IMG/VR virus record: IMGVR_UViG_3300042569_000831 | Coordinates: 1-64,000 of that record | Length of the DNA stretch: 64,000 bases | Reading direction: 5' to 3' (one strand) | DNA from: a virus | Shown here: piece by piece, positions 41,370 to 48,096 of the stretch | Layout: each line of letters opens with the position of its first letter | How positions within the stretch are numbered: the first letter of the stretch is position 1 | Notes under the pieces: model-generated | What the model saw: only the letters and a program-made list of their open reading frames with translations | Told to the model about the DNA's origin: nothing | The model's database searches: none | Position numbers and translations under genes: made by a program

Positions 41370-41986
41370 TACGACCTTTTTAGCCTCGTGACTACGCCTA
41401 TATTATAACGATAAATCAGAAATAACAGCGAAAGGAAGACTACTAATTAACGCATGTAAGGGGTAAGACGGGTAAACTATTGTTTATTTGTGGGTTGCAA
41501 TCGTGTAGGATGCAGTGCCGATGTCCGTACTTAACGGCGGTGTACCGTGTCGCATGTGTAACTTTCGTGCCAATATTTCAGAGAACTCGAAAACGATTCG
41601 TTAACCGTTAACAATGCAAACATAAGGCGAATGTGAATATCAATCCAAATTTATTTTTAAAAAATGCCAATTAAAGTTTTGTTAAAAGCCTGAAATGCAA
41701 TGCAGTATTGAATTGTAGCCAAATGTTAAAGTTTTGTTAACGCTAATAAATGTGAATATAAATACTAGAAAACAATCAAAGTTTGACGGCTCGGGGGACT
41801 AATAGTGTAAAGGGATATATAAGACCAAATAAACAGTAAAATAGGCGCAAAACAATATAAATAAGCGCAAATAACGATTAAAGCAGAATAAACGCATTCA
41901 GGTACGAATAAAAACCGTATAAACGATTCTGACAGCCTTTAAATGTTAAAATAGTGTTAAGTTTAGTTAAAGAAATGTTAAACGGG
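41370..41986. other. Non-coding leader region of the leftward array
   Basis: No convincing ORF is present. The stretch holds the promoter at 41600-41649, one motif copy (41789) and A/T-rich spacer with many TTAA-type words, including repeated ATGTTAAA near 41.94-41.98 kb. Further regulatory sites are likely but not defined. Confidence 0.4.
41600..41649 (-). promoter_or_regulatory. Leftward early promoter with operator-like palindromes
   Basis: On the minus strand TTTG (41646-41649) is followed by 21 bp and TATGTTTGC (41616-41624), a good Bacteroidetes promoter. Two overlapping GTTAAC palindromes (41600-41612) lie at the expected start, as an operator would. It could drive the hammerhead and tiny-gene array. 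Confidence 0.6.
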
Positions 41987-42310
41987 TTATAATCTGAAAT
42001 TGATCAAATAACGGTTAACACGATAAATAAATTCCCTACCTTCTGCCGTAACCGTATAAAAGTCTTTATCCTTTATAAGAAGATTATTTTCGGCTAAAGT
42101 GATTAATCCTTCCCGTATAGTTCTGACTGTAAAGGTTAGAAAGTATTTGTCACATAGTCGGCCAACAATTGCAGCCGATATGTTGCCATGTATCCGCCTA
42201 CATAGGTATAATAAGGTTAGCTCAGATAAAGTAAGGTTTTTAACTTTCATCCTTTGCGAAGTTAATCGGACTGCTTCGGGAAATAGAAATAAATATTTAT
42301 CAACTTTCAT
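41987..42310 (-). CDS. Winged-helix regulator-like protein
   Basis: The start at MKVDKYLFLFPEAVRLTSQR is chosen instead of an upstream TTG. The ~107-residue product has helices and a wing in the order VKNLTLSELTLLYLCRRIHG, GRLCDKYFLTFTVRTIREGLITLAENN, then DFYTVTAEGREFIY. This is the MarR/PadR-like winged-helix pattern. It sits alone between promoter-rich regions, facing the early operon, as phage regulators do. A -7 box (TATATTTG, 42317-42324) almost abuts its ATG. Confidence 0.6.
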   Translation of the reverse strand: MKVDKYLFLFPEAVRLTSQRMKVKNLTLSELTLLYLCRRIHGNISAAIVGRLCDKYFLTFTVRTIREGLITLAENNLLIKDKDFYTVTAEGREFIYRVNRYLINFRL

Positions 42311-42316
42311 ATACAA

Positions 42317-42324
42317 CAAATATA
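42317..42324 (-). promoter_or_regulatory. -7 box for the regulator gene
   Basis: Minus-strand TATATTTG lies 7 bp before the ATG, so the transcript would be nearly leaderless. No -33 TTG is obvious. Confidence 0.45.
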
Positions 42325-42369
42325 TAGATTATTAGACTAATTGGAAAGGTTGCCGGTTCGGGGGTATAC

Positions 42370-42600
42370 TTGTTACATAGAGAGAGAACAAAGCAATGAG
42401 ATATATAGGAGGGTAAGAAAGGATTAAAACATGGATTAATATATAAGGAGAAAGGATGGCATATTGAAATAAGGATGAATAGATGGCAAAGTATTAATTG
42501 AAAAGTAGATGGATTGATATATTATGGAAGGTATTAAGGACTGAAATAAGGAGGAGCTAATATGTTGGAAAAGGTATTGAATGATGAAAAGTAGGGGGGT
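42370..42600. other. Purine-skewed tract without genes
   Basis: The + strand is strongly A/G-rich, with GGAT, AAGG and ATGGA words spaced irregularly, ending at AGTAGGGGGG. There are no credible ORFs. The tract lies at the divergent junction of the leftward and rightward gene blocks, a usual place for a replication origin. This role is inference. Confidence 0.35.
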
Positions 42601-42683
42601 TATTGCTCTTTTACGTCCAATATTGGCGTACAAATGTCAACTAAAAACCGTATAAGCTATTCTCAGCGCCTTCATTCGCTACT

Positions 42684-42703
42684 TTTGCCCCAATTTGCCC
42701 CAA
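42684..42703 (+). repeat. Tandem TTTGCCCCAA x2
   Basis: Two perfect adjacent 10-mers, one helical turn apart, in the intergenic region. They look like a small iteron or operator. Confidence 0.6.
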
Positions 42704-42759
42704 TATATACCAATGGGATAATATATTTTTTATATATGTTTCCCTATATGAGGTAGTTT

Positions 42760-42777
42760 AGCACAGTTCAGCACAGT
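42760..42777 (+). repeat. Direct repeats AGCACAGT x2
   Basis: Two AGCACAGT words start 10 bp apart (42760, 42770), also at one helical turn. They follow the TTTGCCCCAA pair within 60 bp. Confidence 0.5.
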
Positions 42778-42779
42778 GT

Positions 42780-43550
42780 GTGTGTCACGGGTATAAACAT
42801 AACACGCTATGTATCAACACATTACATACGCATATATACTAACAAGTCAGTAGTTAGCCGCCTGATTTTGGATTTTGGAATTGGAATTTGAGACCCCACT
42901 CGGTCGCTCGTTCGCAGTTCGCATACGGACTCATGTGTACCCGATATATGATATAACCCCCTCTCTTCACCCTCACAAACCCCTTAATCGCCACGTTGGG
43001 ACGTAGGATTTTGATTTGTCAAATACCACGACTTCTTGTTTGGCGTATTTCTTCATTACAGGCTGATTTAGACACTTTAATTTTAAAATGATACAATCAC
43101 CCTCTTTCTCCCCTCCCCTCCTTAAACAGCCCCAAAATGGGCATTAATTAATATACCCACTTACAAACCCCATGTGGAGAAGTTTGTTTTATTAGTTCGG
43201 GGGTATTGGTTAAGTTTGCTTGTCAGTTTATGCGTCTTTTTCTCGATTCGGCTGATAGTAAGAAGTGATTAGAATGGGGCGGTAGTCAATCACAGGGGAG
43301 TGCTGAATAATGAACCCTACTACCATGACAGAGGATATGTCATTAAGTTACATTAGAGTGTTGTAATTCCTAATATCAACACAGCCATAAGCGGTGGAGA
43401 GGAGACTCGAAACATATAGCAGAGGTTAGCACTGAATAGTTTAAACACTTGTTAGGGCTATTTGTGCTTTAACCACTGTACGATGAAGGAAAAGATCTGA
43501 AACATATATTTAGAATAGTAATTATAATTGTTAATATAATTATTAATTGT
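42780..43550. other. Intergenic region, partly structured
   Basis: No convincing gene. It contains a pyrimidine tract (43099-43125), a possible promoter (TAAGTTTGC, ~43208-43216), one motif copy (43195) and two segments sharing CTGAATA and GAAACATATA in the same order (43303-43418 and 43432-43508). Their meaning is unclear. Confidence 0.4.
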
Positions 43551-43555
43551 TTTCT

Positions 43556-43654
43556 TATATTTGCTTAACAGTACTAATTAATATACCATAAGAATTATTA
43601 ATAAGTCATTTTGGCTCGGGCTAGTTACCGGAGTTTTGCTTCGGTAACATTTTT
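43556..43654 (+). ncRNA. Putative small RNA 1 (promoter to terminator)
   Basis: TATATTTGC (43556-43564) is a -7 box. About 60 bp later GTTACCG/CGGTAAC forms a terminator hairpin (43624-43648) with a T run. No ORF lies between. Confidence 0.5.
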
Positions 43655-43736
43655 AAATTATCATTTATAGTAAAAACGTCAGGTTAAACCTGATATTAAT
43701 AATATAAAAAAATTTTGTAGTTGTTTAATAAAACCC

Positions 43737-43814
43737 TATATTTGTATCCGGTCAAATTTTTTTATCAGCCATGGGCAGCTACCTGAGTACGGGAATACTT
43801 CGGTAGCATTTTAA
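43737..43814 (+). ncRNA. Putative small RNA 2 (promoter to terminator)
   Basis: TTG (43715-43717), 19 bp, TATATTTG (43737-43744) is the best promoter of the window. The short transcript ends at a hairpin GCTACC..AGTA/TACT..GGTAGC (43778-43807) with a T-rich tail. The two hairpins of RNAs 1 and 2 end in similar TTCGGTARC wording. Confidence 0.6.
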
Positions 43815-43904
43815 AAATTAATTATATGAGACTTTAAATAAACTTATAGGACAGGGCGACTTGCTTAACAGTTAATTAACAGGCGAGTTGTCTGAGCAGT
43901 CCTT

Positions 43905-44060
43905 GGTCGGGTGGCGGAATGTAGGTACAAAGAGCAATAGTATGTGCTTACTTGGTAGACGCTAAGTTAGAATTGGTATTGGGAGATGCAGCGTGGAAAC
44001 TGTACCGCCCGTCAGAAAAGCCGCTAACAACTATTACGGGTTCAAATCCTGTCTTGACCG
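43905..44060 (+). ncRNA. tRNA-Leu-like RNA with two insertions
   Basis: The ends form a perfect tRNA frame: acceptor GGTCGGG/CTTGACC, D stem GCG/CGC, anticodon-arm stem GTTAG/CTAAC and T arm ACGGG-TTCAAAT-CCTGT. The D-loop reads GAAT...TTGGTAGA as in tRNA-Leu, but with a 31-nt insertion that forms its own 8-bp hairpin (GTAGGTAC/GTGCTTAC). The anticodon loop is replaced by a ~53-nt structured segment. It is followed by a strong terminator. Confidence 0.6.
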
Positions 44061-44108
44061 CTCCCATGCTGACAATAGCATTGGTAAATTCAACGGAAGT
44101 TGATGACA

Positions 44109-44131
44109 GCCGGGAAAGCCCGGCACTTTTT
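44109..44131 (+). terminator. Intrinsic terminator after the tRNA-like RNA
   Basis: GCCGGG, AAAG, CCCGGC is a perfect 6-bp stem followed by ACTTTTTATT. It ends just before the HNH gene ATG. Confidence 0.8.
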
Positions 44132-44134
44132 ATT

Positions 44135-44389
44135 ATGAAAAAGCACACTAAAATTTACTTTGACTACTTCGGCCACGGTGAGCAATCCTTCGTTCCGTGC
44201 GAGGTTTGTGGAATGCGTGCAAATGACATTCATCATATCGAAGCTCGGGGGATGGGTGGTAGTAAAGAAAAAGATAATATAGAAAACCTTCAAGCCTTGT
44301 GTAGACCATGCCACATAAACTTTGGCGATAAAAAACAACACATGCAGTTTCTCCGTGATATTCACGAACTTCGATTGAAAGTGATTTAG
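44135..44389 (+). CDS. HNH endonuclease
   Basis: The 84-residue protein has a full HNH motif: CEVCGM (first Cys pair), DIHHIEARGMGG with the catalytic His, NIENLQALCRPCH (Asn and second Cys pair with His). I start at MKKHTKIYFDYFGHGEQSF, since the longer reading runs through the terminator and the tRNA-like RNA. HNH proteins here could be homing nucleases or packaging helpers. The link to the enlarged tRNA-like RNA just upstream is suggestive. It carries one motif copy (44243). Confidence 0.8.
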   Translation: MKKHTKIYFDYFGHGEQSFVPCEVCGMRANDIHHIEARGMGGSKEKDNIENLQALCRPCHINFGDKKQHMQFLRDIHELRLKVI

Positions 44390-44410
44390 TATAATTTGAT
44401 TTTTATTTAT

Positions 44411-44419
44411 TAACTTTGC
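44411..44419 (+). promoter_or_regulatory. -7 box (TAACTTTGC)
   Basis: TAACTTTGC matches TAnnTTTG, 14 bp before the next ATG. Upstream TTG spacing is not ideal. Confidence 0.45.
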
Positions 44420-44433
44420 TTTAAAACAAAACC

Positions 44434-44646
44434 ATGACAAAAGAACAAGCCTTACAAGTATTACAAGTTTTCGTAGATTTTTCTTGGGAATGTTTCCGAG
44501 AGGAATATGTATCATGCGATCTAAAGTCTATGTTGCTTGAAATAGAAGAACTAGATGTAACAGGATTTTTAGAACATCAAGATGGTGAGACAATATTAGA
44601 CATCAAGAAACTAGCCGAAGCGGCATTAAATACTTTAAAGAATTAA
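44434..44646 (+). CDS. Small acidic hypothetical protein
   Basis: The 70-residue acidic helical protein starts MTKEQALQVLQVFVDFSWEC. It has its own -7 box and precedes the co-chaperonin gene. Function unknown. Confidence 0.5.
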   Translation: MTKEQALQVLQVFVDFSWECFREEYVSCDLKSMLLEIEELDVTGFLEHQDGETILDIKKLAEAALNTLKN

Positions 44647-44649
44647 TAG

Positions 44650-44658
44650 TATATTTGC
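44650..44658 (+). promoter_or_regulatory. -7 box (TATATTTGC) before the co-chaperonin gene
   Basis: TATATTTGC lies only a few bases before ATG 44663, so the transcript would be leaderless or nearly so. Confidence 0.5.
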
Positions 44659-44662
44659 GTAT

Positions 44663-45238
44663 ATGCAACCCGTATTTAACAAAATATTTGTACAGATAGA
44701 TAAAAAGTTCCGTGATGAGGTTTCTACCGACAGCGGAATAGTTTTCTATAAGGATACTTCCTACGCATTGGAGGATAACTCGACTACGTTTGGTACCGTG
44801 GTAGCCATCCCGGTTAACGTTGATAAGAACTTGGTAGATAAGGATTTTATCCATAATGTTCAAGTTGGCGATAAGCTTTACTTTAACTTTAATGTGGTGC
44901 TTGATACTGATAATCTAATTGAGCACGAAGGCCAAGAGTATTGGATTGTTGACTATTGGAATGCCATCTGTATTGTTCGTGATGGCGTTGTTATTCCTAC
45001 CGGGTCTTACATCTTGGTATCCCCTGTAGAGGAGGAGATTAAATCTGATTTGATTGTTATACCTGATATTGCTAAGAAGAAGGAGAAGAATCGTGGTGTA
45101 GTTTGGTCCACGAACTGTCCGGATTTGCCGGTCGGTTCTGAGGTCGAGTACGATGCTATAGGTAAGTTTTGGAACGTGATAGAAGGAAAGAGGGTATATT
45201 GCATGTTCAACGATAATATATCACTTAAATTTAATTAA
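44663..45238 (+). CDS. Tandem GroES-like co-chaperonin
   Basis: The 191-residue protein holds two cpn10-like halves. The first (~1-95) has NKIFVQIDKKF, SGIVFYKDTSY, GTVVAIP and VGDKLYFNFNVV. The second (~105-191) has GSYILVSPVEEEI, GVVWSTNCPDLPVGSEVEYDAIG. T4 gp31 and related proteins replace GroES to fold the capsid protein. A duplicated form in one chain, upstream of terminase and head genes, is unusual. Assignment is by pattern, without a search. Confidence 0.6.
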   Translation: MQPVFNKIFVQIDKKFRDEVSTDSGIVFYKDTSYALEDNSTTFGTVVAIPVNVDKNLVDKDFIHNVQVGDKLYFNFNVVLDTDNLIEHEGQEYWIVDYWNAICIVRDGVVIPTGSYILVSPVEEEIKSDLIVIPDIAKKKEKNRGVVWSTNCPDLPVGSEVEYDAIGKFWNVIEGKRVYCMFNDNISLKFN

Positions 45239-45239
45239 C

Positions 45240-45599
45240 ATGTTAATAAAAATGTTTTTGATTAAGCCTGACGTACTCATCAGGAAGTTTTACTCTCTAT
45301 CTGTATTAGCTCATATCGAGCACGTCAATACTAAGGTTGGGTTTCACCACGAGGCTCTTGGTGAGTTCTACGAGCAGGTGAACGATGTAAAGGACCGGAT
45401 AGCTGAGTATTTGATTGGCGATCAGCAATTGTCAAGAGTTAACGTGCCAATGCTAGAGATTGGTACCGACATCAAGGCCGAAGCTTACAGTGCGGCAGAG
45501 ATGCTGTGTAGCTTTTCGGATGACGAAGCAATAGAGAATATTGCCGGTGAGTTTAAAGAACACGTAGCCAAATTAAAATACAAACTATCAATGAGCTAG
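45240..45599 (+). CDS. Helical protein, DUF5856/ferritin-like in style
   Basis: The 119-residue helical protein includes SVLAHIEHVNTKVGFHHEALGEFYEQV, resembling the small helical phage proteins of the DUF5856/Dps-like group, with a His/Glu pattern that might bind metal. It follows the co-chaperonin stop by 1 bp. Role unknown. Confidence 0.45.
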   Translation: MLIKMFLIKPDVLIRKFYSLSVLAHIEHVNTKVGFHHEALGEFYEQVNDVKDRIAEYLIGDQQLSRVNVPMLEIGTDIKAEAYSAAEMLCSFSDDEAIENIAGEFKEHVAKLKYKLSMS

Positions 45600-45608
45600 T
45601 TTTAAAAT

Positions 45609-45953
45609 ATGAAAAAAAACCAAATCAAGCACATCAGAGGAATAGCTAATAGATTACCTCCGGTTTACGAGCAATGCGTGTCCGGGGGTACTTTAGTTGA
45701 TGACAAGTTCGTTCCTAACGTTTACACTGTTCAAGTAAATCACCAAAGAAGACTTAGGCTCGCATACGAAAAACTTGGAATGTCAGGAATAATGTCGTAC
45801 CTTGAATCCATCAGTAAACTACAAAAAGAGCGCAATGAAAAAGCACTTGGAGATAACGGGAATCAATCAGTTGATGTTTTACCAATACTACCTGATAGTG
45901 TTGGGGATTCGGATACCGTACAAGCTCAGGACCAAGTCTCTGACGGAGTTTAG
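45609..45953 (+). CDS. Hypothetical protein
   Basis: The 114-residue protein has a basic N-terminal half (IKHIRGIANRLPPVYEQCVS) and an acidic C-terminal tail (residues ~85-114). It is not recognised. Confidence 0.5.
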   Translation: MKKNQIKHIRGIANRLPPVYEQCVSGGTLVDDKFVPNVYTVQVNHQRRLRLAYEKLGMSGIMSYLESISKLQKERNEKALGDNGNQSVDVLPILPDSVGDSDTVQAQDQVSDGV

Positions 45954-45980
45954 AAAAGAAATCTACAGAAATTATTGGGA

Positions 45981-46481
45981 ATGCAACTAGACTGTAATAC
46001 AGAGAAGGGCAAGGTGTTTATTAATGAGCAGTATAATGTTCAGGATAGGATTTCTAAGTTCGGCTATGTGGTAGTTAGTACCAATGGTTACAGTAATAAT
46101 GCTGACGCTATTCTGTGCAAAAATATTAATGAAAGATTAACTGTTTGCGGTGTAGCTGAGATTAAAAGTCGTAAGACGGCTCGGGGGATTCCATTAACTC
46201 AGAAGTACTTGGAGGAAAATGGAGGGTACTTAATTACTGCCGAAAAAATTACATTTGGGGTGGACTTGGCTAAGAAGCTGAGTGTACCCTTTTTTGTTAT
46301 AGTTAGCCTGATGGTAGAGAATAAATTGTTGATTTGGAAGATTAGCGATAAGTTTGGTAGTATCTATCCCGGCATTAAGTACCAAAAAACTAAGACCATG
46401 GCTACTATTAATGGCGGTGTTGCCGAAAGATTAAATGCGTTTTTGCCTATGTTTACTAAAAACTTGACCATAATTGAATAG
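45981..46481 (+). CDS. PD-(D/E)XK-type nuclease-like protein 1
   Basis: I start at MQLDCNTEKGKVFINEQYNV. The ~166-residue protein contains NNADAILCKN (the Asp) and VAEIKSRK (E-x-K), with a following strand and helix, the order of the PD-(D/E)XK core. Another PD-(D/E)XK-like protein follows directly. They may process DNA ends for packaging or act in defence. Substrate unknown. Confidence 0.6.
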   Translation: MQLDCNTEKGKVFINEQYNVQDRISKFGYVVVSTNGYSNNADAILCKNINERLTVCGVAEIKSRKTARGIPLTQKYLEENGGYLITAEKITFGVDLAKKLSVPFFVIVSLMVENKLLIWKISDKFGSIYPGIKYQKTKTMATINGGVAERLNAFLPMFTKNLTIIE

Positions 46482-46839
46482 CGGATTAGAAGCAGAAGTG
46501 CTGTTTGACTACTTGGCGATTGAGAAAAATATCATGGTCTCCCGACCTGCCGGTGATGCCGACTACGATCGTATCTGTGATTGTAACGGCAAGCTTACCA
46601 AAGTGCAGATTAAGAGTACCACTTTCAGAGAAAAGGGCTGTTATATTATAAAAACTAGCAAGCGCTTCAAAGGTGCTAGGGTGATTTATGGCTCGGACGT
46701 TGATATTATTGCGGTTTATGTTAAGCCGGAATCTTGTTGGTTATTAGTACCTTCGGCTATCATTAAATCAACTGTACTTAAGTTTAGCGTTAAGGGTAAG
46801 TACAGGAAATATATAAATAATTGGTCATGCCTTGTATAA
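46474..46839 (+). CDS. PD-(D/E)XK-type nuclease-like protein 2, TTG start
   Basis: The 121-residue protein has GDADYDRICDCNGKLTKVQIKST, giving D and QxK as in several phage nucleases. The only suitable start is TTG at 46474, which overlaps the previous gene's stop region by 8 bp, so coupling is likely. It shares its neighbour's fold but not its sequence. Confidence 0.55.
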   Translation: MNSGLEAEVLFDYLAIEKNIMVSRPAGDADYDRICDCNGKLTKVQIKSTTFREKGCYIIKTSKRFKGARVIYGSDVDIIAVYVKPESCWLLVPSAIIKSTVLKFSVKGKYRKYINNWSCLV

Positions 46840-47207
46840 AAAAAGTAAGTTTTAAAGTTGACTTATTCTCTGTAAAAGTAAGCTTATACCTTTACGATAC
46901 TGATGATAATATGCTTGTTGGTTGTAATAGAGTTATTAAAAAACATGGAGAAGAACCGATGCAACATCAATGTCACGGTGTGACGTTTACCCCCGATGAG
47001 GACGGATCTTTATATTATATTTTTTTATCATTAGAGAGTTTGGATATTAATACCATTACCCACGAAACCGATCACGTAAGAAATTATATAATGAACTACT
47101 TTAATATAAGTCAAGACCTAGACTCTAACGAGGCGTCAGCTAATTTGAGTGGGTACATCAACGAGAAAGTATTCTCATTCTTAAAACAGTATAAAATTAA
47201 AATGTAA
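46827..47207 (+). CDS. Putative zinc metallopeptidase (HExxH-type)
   Basis: The ATG at 46827 is preferred to an upstream TTG. The ~126-residue protein ends with ITHETDHVRNYIMNYF and SNEASANLSGYI, where HETDH gives two zinc ligands and the later Glu a third. This fits small zincin or ImmA-like domains. Substrate unknown. Its location near terminase could suit a head-maturation protease, but this is speculative. Confidence 0.55.
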   Translation: MPCIKKVSFKVDLFSVKVSLYLYDTDDNMLVGCNRVIKKHGEEPMQHQCHGVTFTPDEDGSLYYIFLSLESLDINTITHETDHVRNYIMNYFNISQDLDSNEASANLSGYINEKVFSFLKQYKIKM

Positions 47208-47455
47208 TGTTTACAAACAGATACGTAAAGCTTGAAGTAATTAAAGAGGAAGAGGGCGATACCGGCATTGCCGTAGTGTTTGATTTAATGATTAACCCGT
47301 TTCATATTAAGTGTTACTGTGAAAGCTTTGCTCAATACGTCAACGAAAATAATAAACTGCAAAAAGTTACAACAACTAAGGTTTATACTTCTGAGGATGA
47401 GTTCGATGTTCTGATGACGGTACCGCAGTTCGAGGAATATATGAACCAATTTTAG
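47207..47455 (+). CDS. Small acidic hypothetical protein
   Basis: The 82-residue product shares a TAATG overlap with the peptidase gene. It is acidic and mixed alpha/beta. Not recognised. Confidence 0.5.
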   Translation: MFTNRYVKLEVIKEEEGDTGIAVVFDLMINPFHIKCYCESFAQYVNENNKLQKVTTTKVYTSEDEFDVLMTVPQFEEYMNQF

Positions 47456-47464
47456 GTGTTATTT

Positions 47465-47498
47465 TTGTTTAATGTGATTAATAACGTTAATATCTTTG
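47465..47498 (+). promoter_or_regulatory. Promoter before the terminase operon
   Basis: TTG (47465-47467), 23 bp, TATCTTTG (47491-47498), 7 bp before the small terminase ATG. It would drive the packaging and head genes. Confidence 0.55.
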
Positions 47499-47505
47499 GG
47501 GCTTT

Positions 47506-48096
47506 ATGATAACAGACTATTCAAAAATGGAATTTGATCCGACTAGTAAAAAATCATTACTAGTTCAGTACCCTAAATTAAAGCATGTTGTTGGAGATGT
47601 TGATGACAAAATGCTTAGGTACGTGCTGCTTATGTACGATCAAAAATCTCCGTTAAGGGAGTATTACCCCGAACTGTCAAAAAGAAAAACCTTTGCAGCT
47701 TCAATAGCCGGGTACGATGTTGACGATGATAGTATTGTGGAACTGTTTGATTTTAAGGTTAAAAACGATGAGGGTGAGTTAGAGCACAATGAAGAGATAT
47801 TGGAATTGATTATTAAATACCTTAAGTACCAAAACAATTGGGTTTGGTCTTTGATTATTAGTAACGAACAGGCTTTCTACGAGTTTAACAAGAGAGTGTT
47901 AATGCCGGTAGACGGTCAGAAGGACAAGGATATTTTGCAGGCAATTGATATTAAAACTAAGATTATGCAGTCTCAGGATGAAATATCCCAAAGACTAAAA
48001 AAGTACTTCAAGGAATTGTCCGGTGGTGATGACGACTTGGAGGACGCTATTGTAAAAAGAAAAAGACTAAGTCCTGAATCACAGGCTAAAAGATAA
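47506..48096 (+). CDS. Putative terminase small subunit
   Basis: The 196-residue protein lies directly before the large terminase with a 1-bp overlap. It has a helical middle (EEILELIIKYLKYQNNWVW) and a C-terminal charged region (RLKKYFKELSGGDDDLEDA). It is assigned by position only; no small-terminase family was recognised by sequence. Confidence 0.5.
   Translation: MITDYSKMEFDPTSKKSLLVQYPKLKHVVGDVDDKMLRYVLLMYDQKSPLREYYPELSKRKTFAASIAGYDVDDDSIVELFDFKVKNDEGELEHNEEILELIIKYLKYQNNWVWSLIISNEQAFYEFNKRVLMPVDGQKDKDILQAIDIKTKIMQSQDEISQRLKKYFKELSGGDDDLEDAIVKRKRLSPESQAKR

Noticed and set aside
19184-42310. DNA polymerase in the early region
   Set aside because: No protein carries polymerase A, B or C motifs. 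The replication genes stop at primase-helicase, SSB-like and nuclease.
42436-42633. 65-residue ORF on the minus strand
   Set aside because: It is the complement of the purine-skewed tract, with a low-complexity Ser/Ile/Phe-rich product and no start context.
43905-44060. Group I intron in tRNA-Leu, or tmRNA
   Set aside because: The insertions are far too short for a group I intron, one is in the D-loop rather than the anticodon, and no tmRNA tag reading frame or start sequence is present.
43952-44389. HNH ORF starting at 43952
   Set aside because: The extra 61 residues run through the tRNA-like RNA and a perfect terminator hairpin. The ATG at 44135 gives a complete compact HNH protein.
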